Position numbers and translations under genes: made by a program
The notes under the pieces: model-generated
What the model saw: the letters and a program-made list of their open reading frames with translations, nothing else
What the model was told of the DNA's origin: nothing
Database searches by the model: none
Assembly (NCBI RefSeq): GCF_022447245.1
Contig: NZ_JAKVBC010000025.1
Span: 16,655-80,654 of the forward strand
Origin: Kordia sp.
Lineage (GTDB): Bacteria; Bacteroidota; Bacteroidia; Flavobacteriales; Flavobacteriaceae
DNA length: 64,000 bases
Direction of reading: 5' to 3'
In this document: positions 26,684 to 36,376 of the stretch, in pieces
How the letters are laid out: each line of letters opens with the position of its first letter
Position numbering within the stretch: position 1 is the first letter of the stretch

Positions 26684-27535
26684 TTACATTTTGTGTGTCA
26701 AATCGTTGTAATCCCATTTTTCAGATATAATATCCAAGCTGAGTAGCTTTTTTTGAACTTTTTCAATGGTTTCTTCATCAATTAATTCTTGACTCCATTC
26801 GGTCAATGACAACCATTTTTGAACATCTTCTAATTGTTGTTCGTAACGCGCTGCAATCGTTTCGTCGATATTGGGAAGACTTTTGAATTTCGCCGTCATT
26901 TCATTGATAATATTTAAAATGGTCCTTACGGTTTCTTCATCTTCTTCTAACAATTCTGTGCGAACGGCAATAACAAAACATGGCCAAGGTGTAGGACAAT
27001 CAGCAACACGTTTAAAGATTCCTTGATCTACTAAAGGTTTCGTGGTAAAATGTTCCCACATAAAATAATCTCCTTTTCCTTTATTCAATCCATCAATAGC
27101 ACCTTCTAAGTTGTTGATGACTTCAAAACCCAAATTGTCAGTGTCCCAACCATTGTTTTCTGCATTTATATACGCCATTAAGTGTGAACCAGATCCATAA
27201 CGACTTATAGCGGCTTTGGTTCCTTCTAAATCTCCTATCGTGTCATAGGAAGCATCTGCAGCAACGTGAATTCCCCATATTAGAGGTGATTGCACAAAAG
27301 TTTGTACAATTTTAGCAGGATTTCCAGCAATGATATCTTTAATGATTCCTTCTGTTAGAATGACAGCAATATCAATTTTTTCATTTCGAAGTGCTTTACA
27401 CATAGCGCCAGTTCCACCAGGATAATCTTTCCAGCGTAGACTGATGCCTTCTTTTTCATAAGCACGTTCTTTTAATGTTAAATACCAAGATAAGTTGAAA
27501 TGTTCAGGAACACCTCCAATATTAATTTTCTTCAT
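26684..27535 (-). CDS. Periplasmic-binding-protein-like protein, predicted cytoplasmic
   Basis: The 283-residue protein has the fold of type 2 ABC-transporter substrate-binding proteins (SsuA/NMT1-like; PGGTGAMCKALRNEKIDIAVILTEG, then SRYGSGSHLMAY), resembling the Ca3427 subgroup. It has no signal peptide and no ABC permease or ATPase near it, so it is unlikely to serve a classic importer. It is the last gene of a four-gene operon with a nucleoside phosphorylase (11 bp gap), a DUF1835 protein and a SUI1-like factor. A nucleobase or pyrimidine-like ligand is a reasonable guess from the phosphorylase neighbour. Confidence 0.82.
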   Translation of the reverse strand: MKKINIGGVPEHFNLSWYLTLKERAYEKEGISLRWKDYPGGTGAMCKALRNEKIDIAVILTEGIIKDIIAGNPAKIVQTFVQSPLIWGIHVAADASYDTIGDLEGTKAAISRYGSGSHLMAYINAENNGWDTDNLGFEVINNLEGAIDGLNKGKGDYFMWEHFTTKPLVDQGIFKRVADCPTPWPCFVIAVRTELLEEDEETVRTILNIINEMTAKFKSLPNIDETIAARYEQQLEDVQKWLSLTEWSQELIDEETIEKVQKKLLSLDIISEKWDYNDLTHKM

Positions 27536-27546
27536 TCGGGACTTTT

Positions 27547-28416
27547 TTATACTAATTTACCTAAAGTATACTGAATCAATTCATCTACCGTTTCTTTAGG
27601 AGTTTTGATAAATTCACCAAGAGGTCTATTAGCAATGATGGCATTCATAGAAGCGGAACGATGTCCTAATAGATTTGCTAATCCATAGATACCAGCCGTT
27701 TCCATTTCTAGATTTGTTATCTTTTTGTTGTTGTGACTAAAGGTAGCAAGTTTGTCATTTAATTGTTCATCTTGTACATTTAATCGTATTTTTCGACTTT
27801 GTGGACCGTAAAAACCAACATTTGTGGCTGTAAAGCCTAATACAGTTCTTTCGGACGCTAGTTGGTCGATTAACTTTTGATCTCCTTTCACTACATATGG
27901 TTCTGACTTTCGAGAAGACCAATTTGTTTGTTGTAAAAAAGCATCAGAGTATTCTGTTTGTAGAACATGATCACTTTCATAAAAATGTAATAAGCTATCA
28001 AAACCTATAGCATATTCACTAATTAAGAAACTATCTACAGGAATGTCAGATTGAATAGAACCTGATGTTCCGATTCTAACAATATCTAAAGCTGTAAATT
28101 TTTCTTTTACTGTTCGTGAGCTGAAATCTACATTTACCAATGCATCTAACTCATTAAATACGATATCAATATTATCAGTTCCGATTCCGGTAGAAATGAC
28201 TGAAATGCGCTTTCCGCGAAGTGTTCCTGTATGCGTTACAAATTCACGTTTTGCTTTTTTCAGTTCAATAGTATCAAAATATTTACTTACGGAACCAACT
28301 CGGTCAGGATCACCAACCGTAATAATGGTAGTTGCAATATCTTCAGGAAGTAGATTTAAATGATAAATACTCCCGTCAGGGTTTATAATTAATTCAGATT
28401 CTGCTATTCTATTCAT
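27547..28416 (-). CDS. Nucleoside phosphorylase (uridine phosphorylase-like)
   Basis: A 289-residue PNP_UDP_1-family enzyme that splits a nucleoside with phosphate into base and ribose 1-phosphate. Seen are the phosphate-binding VGDPDRV near residue 33, STGIGTDNI, the RIGTSGS motif and the ribose-binding NLEMETAGIYGL segment with catalytic-site Glu-Met-Glu. The motif pattern is nearer to uridine phosphorylase than to trimeric PNP, but base specificity is not certain. The start overlaps the end of the DUF1835 gene by 8 bp. Confidence 0.88.
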   Translation of the reverse strand: MNRIAESELIINPDGSIYHLNLLPEDIATTIITVGDPDRVGSVSKYFDTIELKKAKREFVTHTGTLRGKRISVISTGIGTDNIDIVFNELDALVNVDFSSRTVKEKFTALDIVRIGTSGSIQSDIPVDSFLISEYAIGFDSLLHFYESDHVLQTEYSDAFLQQTNWSSRKSEPYVVKGDQKLIDQLASERTVLGFTATNVGFYGPQSRKIRLNVQDEQLNDKLATFSHNNKKITNLEMETAGIYGLANLLGHRSASMNAIIANRPLGEFIKTPKETVDELIQYTLGKLV

Positions 28417-29338
28417 GTTTTGTCAATATTTGTTGTTCAGGATGATAGCAATATTCATATTTGTTGCAATTGCCAAAAACGGTATCATCTGATAACTTGT
28501 CATAGGAATTTTGTAAACCGCCAATGGCTAACAAACCATCTCTGTTAAGAGATAATCTTTTGGATTTTAATTCGTAAAAATCAGCTAATTTTTTTATGAT
28601 TTTTGCGATTTGTAAATCACCAAAACCATAATACCCTTGATACTGTAATATATATCCTGTAAGTTGTCGTGTATTTTTTATTTCTTCTTTGTGAATGATC
28701 TTTAAAATATGTGTCTCTAAAACGTTCAATCCGTTAGTAACCGATGGAAATCGTTTTAAATGTGCATTGATGCAGTTGGAAAGGTATGGAAATGAAGAGC
28801 TAAGTGTAACATAATTTTTAAACGTTACATGATTGTCTGTGCAATACAATCGCCACAATCTATCTGCCAATTCTATATCTGAAGTAGTCAACTTGATTTT
28901 TTGTTGGTAATGTGATATAAGTTGCTTATGTGATAGTTCTCCAAGTCCTTTTAAATTCGGGTCATTTTCAATCCATCCGCTACATACCAAATAGATTTCC
29001 GCTGAAACGTTTGATTGTTGTAAATAACTCAATGCGGCTATCATATTAATATGACAGAATAAATCGTATTCAAACCACAGTACAATAGAAGTATATTTTG
29101 AGAAATTTGTAGTAAGTAATGGGTTTAAAAATGATTCCGTATAGGTTTTTCCATCAGCTCCAAACGGAGTTAAGAATGAAATTCGTTCTTGCTTGAATGT
29201 TTCAGACCTTAAGTCATAACTTGTTTTTCCTTCACAAAGCATTTCACGCCAAACCAATTGATCATCTTTGATATTTATTGCTGCGAGTCTAGGTGTTAAG
29301 CTATCTCCATTTAACATATGTAGTGTCCGTTGCTGCAT
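28409..29338 (-). CDS. DUF1835 domain protein
   Basis: The 309-residue protein begins with the DUF1835 pattern (LHMLNGDSLTPRL), which includes EMLCEGKTS and IVLWFEYDLFCHINMI. The family has no settled function; its position in nucleotide-linked operons is suggestive only. There is no signal peptide or membrane helix. Its ATG directly abuts the stop of the SUI1-like gene and its end overlaps the phosphorylase start by 8 bp, so the three proteins should be made together. Confidence 0.85.
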   Translation of the reverse strand: MQQRTLHMLNGDSLTPRLAAINIKDDQLVWREMLCEGKTSYDLRSETFKQERISFLTPFGADGKTYTESFLNPLLTTNFSKYTSIVLWFEYDLFCHINMIAALSYLQQSNVSAEIYLVCSGWIENDPNLKGLGELSHKQLISHYQQKIKLTTSDIELADRLWRLYCTDNHVTFKNYVTLSSSFPYLSNCINAHLKRFPSVTNGLNVLETHILKIIHKEEIKNTRQLTGYILQYQGYYGFGDLQIAKIIKKLADFYELKSKRLSLNRDGLLAIGGLQNSYDKLSDDTVFGNCNKYEYCYHPEQQILTKHE

Positions 29339-29689
29339 TTATCCGCCAACACGTTTTACATTGTATCCTTCTTTTTCAAGAATTTGTACAATTTTATCTC
29401 TATAGTTTCCTTGAATGATGATTTCTCCATCTTTTGCGCTTCCTCCAACACCGCATTTTACTTTCAATAATTTTCCTAAGGCTTTCAAATCATCTTCTGT
29501 TCCTACAAAACCTTTGACAACCGTGACAACTTTTCCGCCACGACCTTTATTGCTAAAATGAGCTTCTAAGTGTTGTTCTTTTGGAACTAGGGTATCTTCA
29601 ACAGTTTCGTTTTCCAATTCAAAATCATCATTTGTAGAGAATACAAATCCTCCCAAATCTTCCAAACTATTGAGTTTTTTCTTTGCCAT
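29339..29689 (-). CDS. SUI1/YciH-like translation initiation factor
   Basis: The C-terminal 70 residues (GRGGKVVTVVKGFVG, LGKLLKVKCGVGGSAKDGEIIIQGN, LEKEGYNVKRVGG) match the SUI1/eIF1 fold of bacterial YciH. YciH can monitor start-codon and initiator tRNA choice in vitro; its physiological role in bacteria is not well known. The N-terminal 45 residues are acidic and poorly conserved. It is the first gene of the operon running to 26684. Confidence 0.9.
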   Translation of the reverse strand: MAKKKLNSLEDLGGFVFSTNDDFELENETVEDTLVPKEQHLEAHFSNKGRGGKVVTVVKGFVGTEDDLKALGKLLKVKCGVGGSAKDGEIIIQGNYRDKIVQILEKEGYNVKRVGG

Positions 29690-29801
29690 ACTTTAATTTT
29701 ATATAGTGAATGTATAAAAAATCACCGATTTATCTTCAAAAAATAACACCAATAGCAGCCGCTATCAGTGTTATATAAACTATCTAAGAATTGTAATTTT
29801 A

Positions 29802-30752
29802 TTACTTTTTGATTAATCCTAATTCAATTAAACGCTGATTTAAAAACTCACCAGCTGTAATATCATCAAATTGTTTCGGATTATTTTCGTCAATACAATT
29901 GTCTAAACAATCCAATGGCATTTCACTAATTGGATGCATAAAGAAAGGAATAGAGTAACGAGAAGTTCCCCAAAGTTCTTTTGGTGGGTTTACTACTCGG
30001 TGTATTGTTGATTTTAGCTTATTATTACTGTGACGTGATAACATATCACCTACATTAATTACCAATTCATCTGGTTCGGCAATTGCATCTAACCATTCAC
30101 CATCATGACGTTGCACTTGCAATCCTTTTCCATGTGCACCCATTAATAAGGTAATCAGGTTGATGTCTCCATGTGCTGCTGCACGAACTGCATCTTTTGG
30201 TTCACTTGTAATTGGTGGATAGTGAATTGGACGTAAAATACTATTTCCATTTTTAATAAAATTATCAAAATAAAATTCATCTAATCCTAAATATAAAGAC
30301 AATGCTCTTAATACAAATACACCTGTTTTTTCAAGCATTTTATAGGTTTCCTTTCCAACAGCATTAAATTCAGGTAATTCTGTAACTGTTACATTGTCTG
30401 GATATTCAGCTTTTAGCGCGTCATTATCTTCTACATATTGACCAAAATGCCAAAACTCTTTTAAATCTCCAACTTTTCTTCCTTTGGCACTTTCTTTTCC
30501 AAAAGAAACATATCCACGTTGTCCTCCAATACCTTCTATTTCATATTTGCTCTTCGCTTCAACAGGCATTGAGAAGAACTTCTTAATTTCTTCATATAGA
30601 TTTTCTACCAATGTATTACTTAAAAAATGTCCTTTCAGAGCAACAAAACCAATATCTTCATAGGCTTTTCCTATTTCATCAATAAATTTTTGTTTTCTAG
30701 TTGGATCATCAGACAAGAAATCGGTAAGATCTACGCTTGGAATATTTTTCAT
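29802..30752 (-). CDS. 2-oxoglutarate/Fe(II) oxygenase, isopenicillin N synthase family
   Basis: A cytoplasmic non-haem iron oxygenase of 316 residues. The metal triad is His194, Asp196 and His251, and the co-substrate site is SRYSIPFF (Arg265, Ser267). The N-terminal DIOX_N domain (PSVDLTDFLSDD) is present. Family members hydroxylate or desaturate small molecules; no substrate can be assigned. It is a single gene, divergent to the E1 dehydrogenase across a 325-bp intergenic region with a large inverted repeat. Confidence 0.9.
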   Translation of the reverse strand: MKNIPSVDLTDFLSDDPTRKQKFIDEIGKAYEDIGFVALKGHFLSNTLVENLYEEIKKFFSMPVEAKSKYEIEGIGGQRGYVSFGKESAKGRKVGDLKEFWHFGQYVEDNDALKAEYPDNVTVTELPEFNAVGKETYKMLEKTGVFVLRALSLYLGLDEFYFDNFIKNGNSILRPIHYPPITSEPKDAVRAAAHGDINLITLLMGAHGKGLQVQRHDGEWLDAIAEPDELVINVGDMLSRHSNNKLKSTIHRVVNPPKELWGTSRYSIPFFMHPISEMPLDCLDNCIDENNPKQFDDITAGEFLNQRLIELGLIKK

Positions 30753-30908
30753 GTGTTTATATTTATTGTTTCAACGGTCACATATAGTTAACGAATCATC
30801 ACCATTGTTAAATGATTTACTTTTCTGCATGCTCGGTTCATGTAATTCAAGTTTAATTTTTAACGAAACTTTTGGTATTATGTAAAATTAGGTGTCGTTC
30901 GTAAAAAC

Positions 30909-30999
30909 CAATTGTTAATAACTTTATAACCGTTAAAGGCTTGTTTTTACAAATGTAGCTAAAAATATACGGTTGAAAAAAGAGAGTTATTAACAATTG
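30909..30999. repeat. Perfect 15-bp inverted repeat in a divergent intergenic region
   Basis: CAATTGTTAATAACT (30909-30923) and its exact complement AGTTATTAACAATTG (30985-30999) flank 61 bp, with an inner pair AACCGT (30928-30933) and ACGGTT (30969-30974). Each arm contains TTATTAACA, a 7/9 match to the DnaA box TTATCCACA. It may be a regulatory dyad for the two divergent genes or an origin-like element; neither is proved. Confidence 0.6.
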
Positions 31000-31077
31000 A
31001 AAAAATTATCTCTTTGTGCTTTGATGAACCGTTTTTTTTCTTGATTTTTGAATATCTATTATAAAGAAAGACAACTC

Positions 31078-33075
31078 ATGCCAACCACAAAAGAATCAAT
31101 GGTATACGAAAAAGGAAATTTGACCAACGAAGCGTTGATCAGTTTATATAAAAAAATGCTAAAACCGAGAATGATAGAGGAGAAGATGTTGATTCTTCTG
31201 CGTCAAGGTAAAATCTCAAAATGGTTTGGCGGAATTGGGCAAGAAGCCATTGCAGTCGGTGTGACTTCTGCACTGACAAAGGATGAATATATTCTACCAA
31301 TGCACCGAAATTTAGGTGTATTTACAACACGTGAAATTCCATTGTATCGCTTGTTTTCTCAATGGCAAGGAAAAGCAAACGGTTTTACCAAAGGACGTGA
31401 TCGTAGTTTTCACTTTGGAACACAGGATTATAATATTGTGGGAATGATTTCACATTTAGGTCCGCAATTAGGCGTGGCAAGTGGAATTGCATTAGCAAAT
31501 AAATTGAAAGATAGCAAACATGCTTGTGCCGTATTTACAGGAGAAGGAGGAACGAGTGAAGGAGATTTTCATGAAGCTTTAAACGTAGCTTCTGTGTGGA
31601 GTTTACCTGTGCTATTCTGTATTGAAAATAATGGTTATGGACTTTCAACACCAACAGCAGAACAATATAATTGCGAGCACTTGGCCTATAGAGGAAAAGG
31701 GTACGGTATGGAATCGCATATTATTGATGGAAATAATATCTTGGAAGTTTATACAAAAGTTTCTGAATTAGCGGATAGTATTCGTGAAAATCCAAGACCA
31801 ATCTTATTAGAGTTCAAAACCTTCCGTATGCGTGGACATGAAGAAGCTAGTGGAACAAAGTATGTTCCAAAAGAATTGATGAATGCTTGGGCTGCGAAAG
31901 ATCCAATTGATAATTACCGTAATTATTTATTGCTAGAAGGTGTATTAACAGATGAAATAGAGCAAGCGTTTAGAGCAGAAATTTCTACTGAAATTAATGA
32001 AAATCTTAAGCTAGCTTTTGATGAAGAAAAAATTACATCTACTAAAGAAGCTGAATTAAACGATGTATATAGAGACACTGCATACGAAGAAGTAACACCA
32101 AATACTGAAACAAAGAATATTCGTTTTGTAGATGCAGTATCTGAAGGATTGAAACAATCGATGGAAAAACATGATGATTTAATCATTATGGGGCAAGATG
32201 TGGCGGAATATGGAGGTGTTTTTAAAATCACAAACAATTTTATCAATCAGTTTGGAAAAGAACGTGTGCGAAATACGCCAATTTGTGAATCGGCAATTGT
32301 ATCAGCATCTTACGGACTTTCGGTAAACGGAATGAAAGCAGTGATGGAAATGCAATTTGCAGATTTTGTATCAAGTGGTTTTAATCCGATCGTAAATTTA
32401 TTAGCAAAATCACACTATCGTTGGAATCAGAATGCAGATGTTGTTGTGCGTATGCCATGTGGAGCAGGTGTTGGAGCTGGACCTTTTCATTCACAAACCA
32501 ATGAGGCTTGGTTTACCAAAACACCAGGTTTAAAAGTGGTATATCCTGCATTTCCGTATGATGCAAAAGGTTTGCTAGCTACTGCTGTGAACGATCCAAA
32601 TCCGGTATTGTTTTTTGAGCATAAAGCATTGTATAGAAGTGTGTATCAAGATGTGCCGACTGATTATTATACTTTACCATTAGGAAAAGCTTCTTTGTTG
32701 AAGGAAGGAAATGATATTACTATAATAACATACGGTTCGGCAGTGCATTGGGCGTTAAATACTTTAGAAAATAATCCTGAAGTTTCTGCTGATTTGATCG
32801 ATTTACGTTCCTTACAACCTATAGATACAGAAGCAATTTACGCATCAGTTAAGAAAACAGGAAAAGCTATTATACTGCAAGAAGACTCTCTTTTTGGAAG
32901 TATTTCAAGTGATATTTCTGCCATGATTATGGAAAACTGCTTTGAGTATTTAGACGGACCTGTAAAGCGTATTGCTAGTATGGAAACGCCAATTCCTTTT
33001 GATCAAGGATTGGAACAACAATATTTGCCTAAAAATGAATTTGAAGCTGCATTGAAAGAAGTCTTAGACTACTAG
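31078..33075 (+). CDS. Alpha-keto-acid dehydrogenase E1, fused alpha and beta subunits
   Basis: The 665-residue protein joins both E1 subunits of a 2-oxoacid dehydrogenase complex in one chain. The alpha half (1-335) carries the thiamine-diphosphate motif (GEGGTSEGDFHEALN ending in NN) and the HRGHE-like MRGHEEASG. The beta half (about 350-665) has MGQDVAEYGG, the conserved ICESAIV, and FEHKALYR. The pattern is closest to branched-chain 2-oxoisovalerate dehydrogenase of Bacteroidota, which oxidatively decarboxylates branched-chain keto acids for iso-fatty acids. The ATG at 31078 is preferred over 31048. E2 and E3 are not in the window. Confidence 0.9.
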   Translation: MPTTKESMVYEKGNLTNEALISLYKKMLKPRMIEEKMLILLRQGKISKWFGGIGQEAIAVGVTSALTKDEYILPMHRNLGVFTTREIPLYRLFSQWQGKANGFTKGRDRSFHFGTQDYNIVGMISHLGPQLGVASGIALANKLKDSKHACAVFTGEGGTSEGDFHEALNVASVWSLPVLFCIENNGYGLSTPTAEQYNCEHLAYRGKGYGMESHIIDGNNILEVYTKVSELADSIRENPRPILLEFKTFRMRGHEEASGTKYVPKELMNAWAAKDPIDNYRNYLLLEGVLTDEIEQAFRAEISTEINENLKLAFDEEKITSTKEAELNDVYRDTAYEEVTPNTETKNIRFVDAVSEGLKQSMEKHDDLIIMGQDVAEYGGVFKITNNFINQFGKERVRNTPICESAIVSASYGLSVNGMKAVMEMQFADFVSSGFNPIVNLLAKSHYRWNQNADVVVRMPCGAGVGAGPFHSQTNEAWFTKTPGLKVVYPAFPYDAKGLLATAVNDPNPVLFFEHKALYRSVYQDVPTDYYTLPLGKASLLKEGNDITIITYGSAVHWALNTLENNPEVSADLIDLRSLQPIDTEAIYASVKKTGKAIILQEDSLFGSISSDISAMIMENCFEYLDGPVKRIASMETPIPFDQGLEQQYLPKNEFEAALKEVLDY

Positions 33076-33166
33076 ATTAGCTAGATTGTTAGGTTTTTTT
33101 AGAAATATAGACTCTTCTCATTTCTATATACTACCGGAGTCGAGATGTAGACAGAAATTAAAGCAT

Positions 33167-33206
33167 AAAAAATCCCGAACGTTAATGAAGCGTATCGGGA
33201 TTTTTG
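33167..33206 (+). terminator. Terminator downstream of the E1 gene
   Basis: AAAAATCCCGA (33168-33178) pairs with TCGGGATTTTT (33195-33205) around a 16-nt loop, with T-tract; A-tract on the other side lets it also act on the minus strand. Confidence 0.8.
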
Positions 33207-33240
33207 CATATTTAGTAGTAGTGAATAGAGTGCTTAAGAA

Positions 33241-33657
33241 TTATCTTCTTGTCACAGTTTCCTTTTGAAAAGAGGATACTTTTAATTTTCCGCTTTTGTT
33301 GTTGACTTTGTAATGAATCAAAACTTTTTCAGAAGAACCTTTGCAGTCTTTTAATACTGTAAAATTTCCTTCTTTCACAGAAGCTTGTAGGGTGAGTTTC
33401 TTTCCTGTTGTACTTTTTGATAAGTAATGATTAACTTTTAAACAGCGATTTGAATCAAATACAATAACACTGTCGACGTTAATATCGACAGTGTTATCAA
33501 GTGCTATCTCAAAAAGATACTTAGTATACGGAGCTGATTTTTTGATCCCTTGTATAATGGTTTGTTTTTTAGAAGTTATCAGCTTAATACCTTCATTACA
33601 AGCCATTATATTGAGTGTAATAGTGCTTAGAATCAATAAAATCAGAAACCGCTTCAT
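33241..33657 (-). CDS. Putative lipoprotein of unknown function
   Basis: The 138-residue protein has a hydrophobic N-terminus ending near IMAC (Cys20), so it is either a lipoprotein or a secreted protein. The rest is predicted to be a small all-beta domain with two Cys (in NRCLKV and KDCKGS) that may form a disulphide. No family is recognised. Its start shares a base with the stop of the T9SS protein gene (TAATG), so it is probably translated with it and may assist it or sit with it at the surface. Confidence 0.75.
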   Translation of the reverse strand: MKRFLILLILSTITLNIMACNEGIKLITSKKQTIIQGIKKSAPYTKYLFEIALDNTVDINVDSVIVFDSNRCLKVNHYLSKSTTGKKLTLQASVKEGNFTVLKDCKGSSEKVLIHYKVNNKSGKLKVSSFQKETVTRR

Positions 33658-36167
33658 TAATTAACAACAATTTTCTTTGTTAGACTTTTTCCATCATTTG
33701 TAATTTTTACAAAGTATAAACCACCAGCAAAACCTGCCAAATCAATTTTTTCTTCTAAAGAAGTCGTTTTCATTTGTTTTACTACTGAGCCAATCAAGTT
33801 GTATACTAATACGTCTGTATCACCTGATAAGCCATTAAGTTTGATGGTAAAGCTTTTATCTACAGTTGGATTTGGGTATACCTGTACTGCATTTGATGCT
33901 AATTGATTGTCTTCAACAGAAAGAGAATTTTGATCAATAGCTACTTCCCAAACACCACGTCCGAAAGTTGCTGCTCGTAATTTCTCTGTAGCATAGTGGA
34001 TTTCAATATCATTTACAATCACATTTGGTAATCCTTGTCCTAATTTAACCCAGTCACCAACAGAAGCAGTTCTATAGTATACACCTAAATCGGTAGCTAA
34101 GAATAATTCTTCGTCTGTAGTTCCTGTTTTGTATAAAATTTTATGTGTAGGAATATTTGGTAAACTTCCTGTAATATTTGTCCATGTAGCACCACTATCA
34201 TTAGATTTATATACTTTTCCAGCTTGATATCCGGAATACGCAATGTACACTTCGGCAGGATTGGTAGCATTAACTTCAATACTTTTTACATTTCCACCTT
34301 GTGGAAGCGGAAGTGTTGTCCAAAAAGTACCGCCATCATCTGTTCTTCTTACAGTACCGTTTCCAGAAACATAAATAACAAAAGGGTTAGAAGGAGCAAT
34401 TGATATGAATTCAACTGGACCTACATTTGAGTTTAAGTTTGTCCATGTGTTTCCACGATCTGTGGATCTGTAAATATCACCGAATCCTCCATATATTGTC
34501 GTTGGAGTTGTTGGGTGAATTTCCAATTCCCATACAAATGGTGCGCCATTAGGTGTGCTTATAAATTGAGAAGTAGTAAAACCATTGGTAGTTCTTAACA
34601 TAGATCCTGCTTGACTACATGTCCATGCAATATCACTATTTGAGTAATCCCATAAACCTTCTACACCATCACTTCCAGGATTTCTTCCTATCCAATCTGT
34701 TCCATCATATTGTCCTATGTCGTTATCTTGTGCTCCAGCAATTAATAAGTTTGCATTTTGTGGAGTTCCAGATACATTATAGTATTGTGTAATAGCAATT
34801 CCTGAAGACAAATCTGCCCAAGCATTATCAAACTGTGCATTACCTATAAAAATTCCACCATCATTTACGGAAATTGCCATATTAGTTCCTGGTACAAATT
34901 TCATATCGTGATGATCAGAGTGAACATAGAAATAAGGATTTCCTGCTGTCCAATAACCATCAAGATATTTTTCCCAGTTTTGACCTCCATCAGTAGAACG
35001 CCATCCATCAACACCGCCTGCTAGTATTAGATTTTCATTTAATGGAGAAATTGCCAATGTTATATTGTATCCACCTTGAGAATTAAATCCTGGAATATTT
35101 GAAACTAATGTCCAAGTATCTCCATCATTTGTTGATCTTCGAATTCTTCCATTAGAATCTAATGTTAAAATTAAATTAGAATTTGCAGCTGTAATTGCCA
35201 TGTCTAATCTATTAAATGTAGGAGCAGAAACTTGTACCCAAGTAGTACCATTGTCAGTAGATCTATAAAAACGTCCAGCTCTTGACGTAGCAAATAACGT
35301 AGTATTGCTACCCGCCTTATATTCTATATCATTAAAACGAGCATTAGCTTGTGTAAAAACATCAGTCCAAGTTACTCCGCCATCCGTAGTTCTTTTAATG
35401 TTATTTCGAGTAGTTGCAAAAACGGTATCAGGGTTATTAGGGTCTATCAATAATTTAGTGATAATATTATTTTGACCTAAAGTAAATGCTAACCCTGTAA
35501 TATTCCAGTTTGCGCCACCATCTGTTGTTTTTAATACGCCAATAGATCTGTTTTGAAATCCGTCTGCGTCACCAGTAGCAGCATATACAACATTAGTATT
35601 CGTAGGATTGATAACAATATCAGAAATTCCCATATTAGGAAATTCGTCACCTTGCGGTGTCCAAGTTGTTCCTGCATCCGTAGTTTTCCAAACACCTCCG
35701 CCTGGCGCGCCAACATACATGGTGTTTGTATCATTTCCAGCAAAAGCTACGGCATTTAATCGTCCCATACCAGGGTAAAATCCAATATTAGAAACAGGAA
35801 ATGTGGTTGGACCTAATAAGCTCCAAGCTACAGAAGCTACACTTCTGCCATTAGCAATAGCATTTGCATGACGTGCTTGTTCGGAAGCCCATAGATTTGC
35901 AGTATGTGCTGCAGACATAAAATGTCCATTAGGCAATATACGATCTTTCCAAAATGCTTTCCAGCGTTCAAATTGTTTGATTTGCTTTTTACTTTTTCGA
36001 TCTTGGTTACTTCTAATTGGAGCTAAAATTTGATTTTCTTGTTCAACAATTTCAAAAAAGTTACTGTCTTCATCGAGAACAGAAGCTCGATAATTTTGTG
36101 CTTGAGTTTCTACAGAAAAACCAAAAATAGTAATTCCTGCTAAGGCAAGGTAGAGTTTCCTTTTCAT
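33657..36167 (-). CDS. T9SS-secreted beta-propeller (sortilin/BNR-like) protein
   Basis: An 836-residue secreted protein. A signal peptide (about 1-23) is followed by an Arg/Lys-rich region and many repeats of the type S-T-D-G-G-x-T-W (for example RSTDNGTTW, KTTDGGANW, RSTDRGNTW), the Asp-box pattern of sortilin/BNR beta-propellers, over about 130-740. The last 75 residues (VYPNPTVDKSF ... GLYFVKITNDGKSLTKKIVVN type) are a type A C-terminal sorting domain recognised by the type IX secretion system. It should end up on the cell surface or outside. Function may be sugar or protein binding; not known. The gene downstream is coupled. Confidence 0.93.
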   Translation of the reverse strand: MKRKLYLALAGITIFGFSVETQAQNYRASVLDEDSNFFEIVEQENQILAPIRSNQDRKSKKQIKQFERWKAFWKDRILPNGHFMSAAHTANLWASEQARHANAIANGRSVASVAWSLLGPTTFPVSNIGFYPGMGRLNAVAFAGNDTNTMYVGAPGGGVWKTTDAGTTWTPQGDEFPNMGISDIVINPTNTNVVYAATGDADGFQNRSIGVLKTTDGGANWNITGLAFTLGQNNIITKLLIDPNNPDTVFATTRNNIKRTTDGGVTWTDVFTQANARFNDIEYKAGSNTTLFATSRAGRFYRSTDNGTTWVQVSAPTFNRLDMAITAANSNLILTLDSNGRIRRSTNDGDTWTLVSNIPGFNSQGGYNITLAISPLNENLILAGGVDGWRSTDGGQNWEKYLDGYWTAGNPYFYVHSDHHDMKFVPGTNMAISVNDGGIFIGNAQFDNAWADLSSGIAITQYYNVSGTPQNANLLIAGAQDNDIGQYDGTDWIGRNPGSDGVEGLWDYSNSDIAWTCSQAGSMLRTTNGFTTSQFISTPNGAPFVWELEIHPTTPTTIYGGFGDIYRSTDRGNTWTNLNSNVGPVEFISIAPSNPFVIYVSGNGTVRRTDDGGTFWTTLPLPQGGNVKSIEVNATNPAEVYIAYSGYQAGKVYKSNDSGATWTNITGSLPNIPTHKILYKTGTTDEELFLATDLGVYYRTASVGDWVKLGQGLPNVIVNDIEIHYATEKLRAATFGRGVWEVAIDQNSLSVEDNQLASNAVQVYPNPTVDKSFTIKLNGLSGDTDVLVYNLIGSVVKQMKTTSLEEKIDLAGFAGGLYFVKITNDGKSLTKKIVVN

Positions 36168-36376
36168 AAAGTAAGCGTTTGTTTAGTTTAGCGTTAGTTA
36201 ACAATTTTGAAGTAAAACAGTCTATTTCTAAAACACCCTACTTTTTAACAATAAATAATTAAGAATGATTTTGAAACATAAAATTTACAATGTTGATGTT
36301 TAGTTAATTGTGAAATATTTTGCGAATCCTGTAATTTTTATAGTTTTTTTATGTCCAAAGCTAAAAAAAGATCAAA

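Noticed and set aside
33086..33268. Possible 60-residue protein on the plus strand
   Set aside because: It overlaps a strong terminator hairpin and the 3' end of the gene on the opposite strand, and has no coding character.
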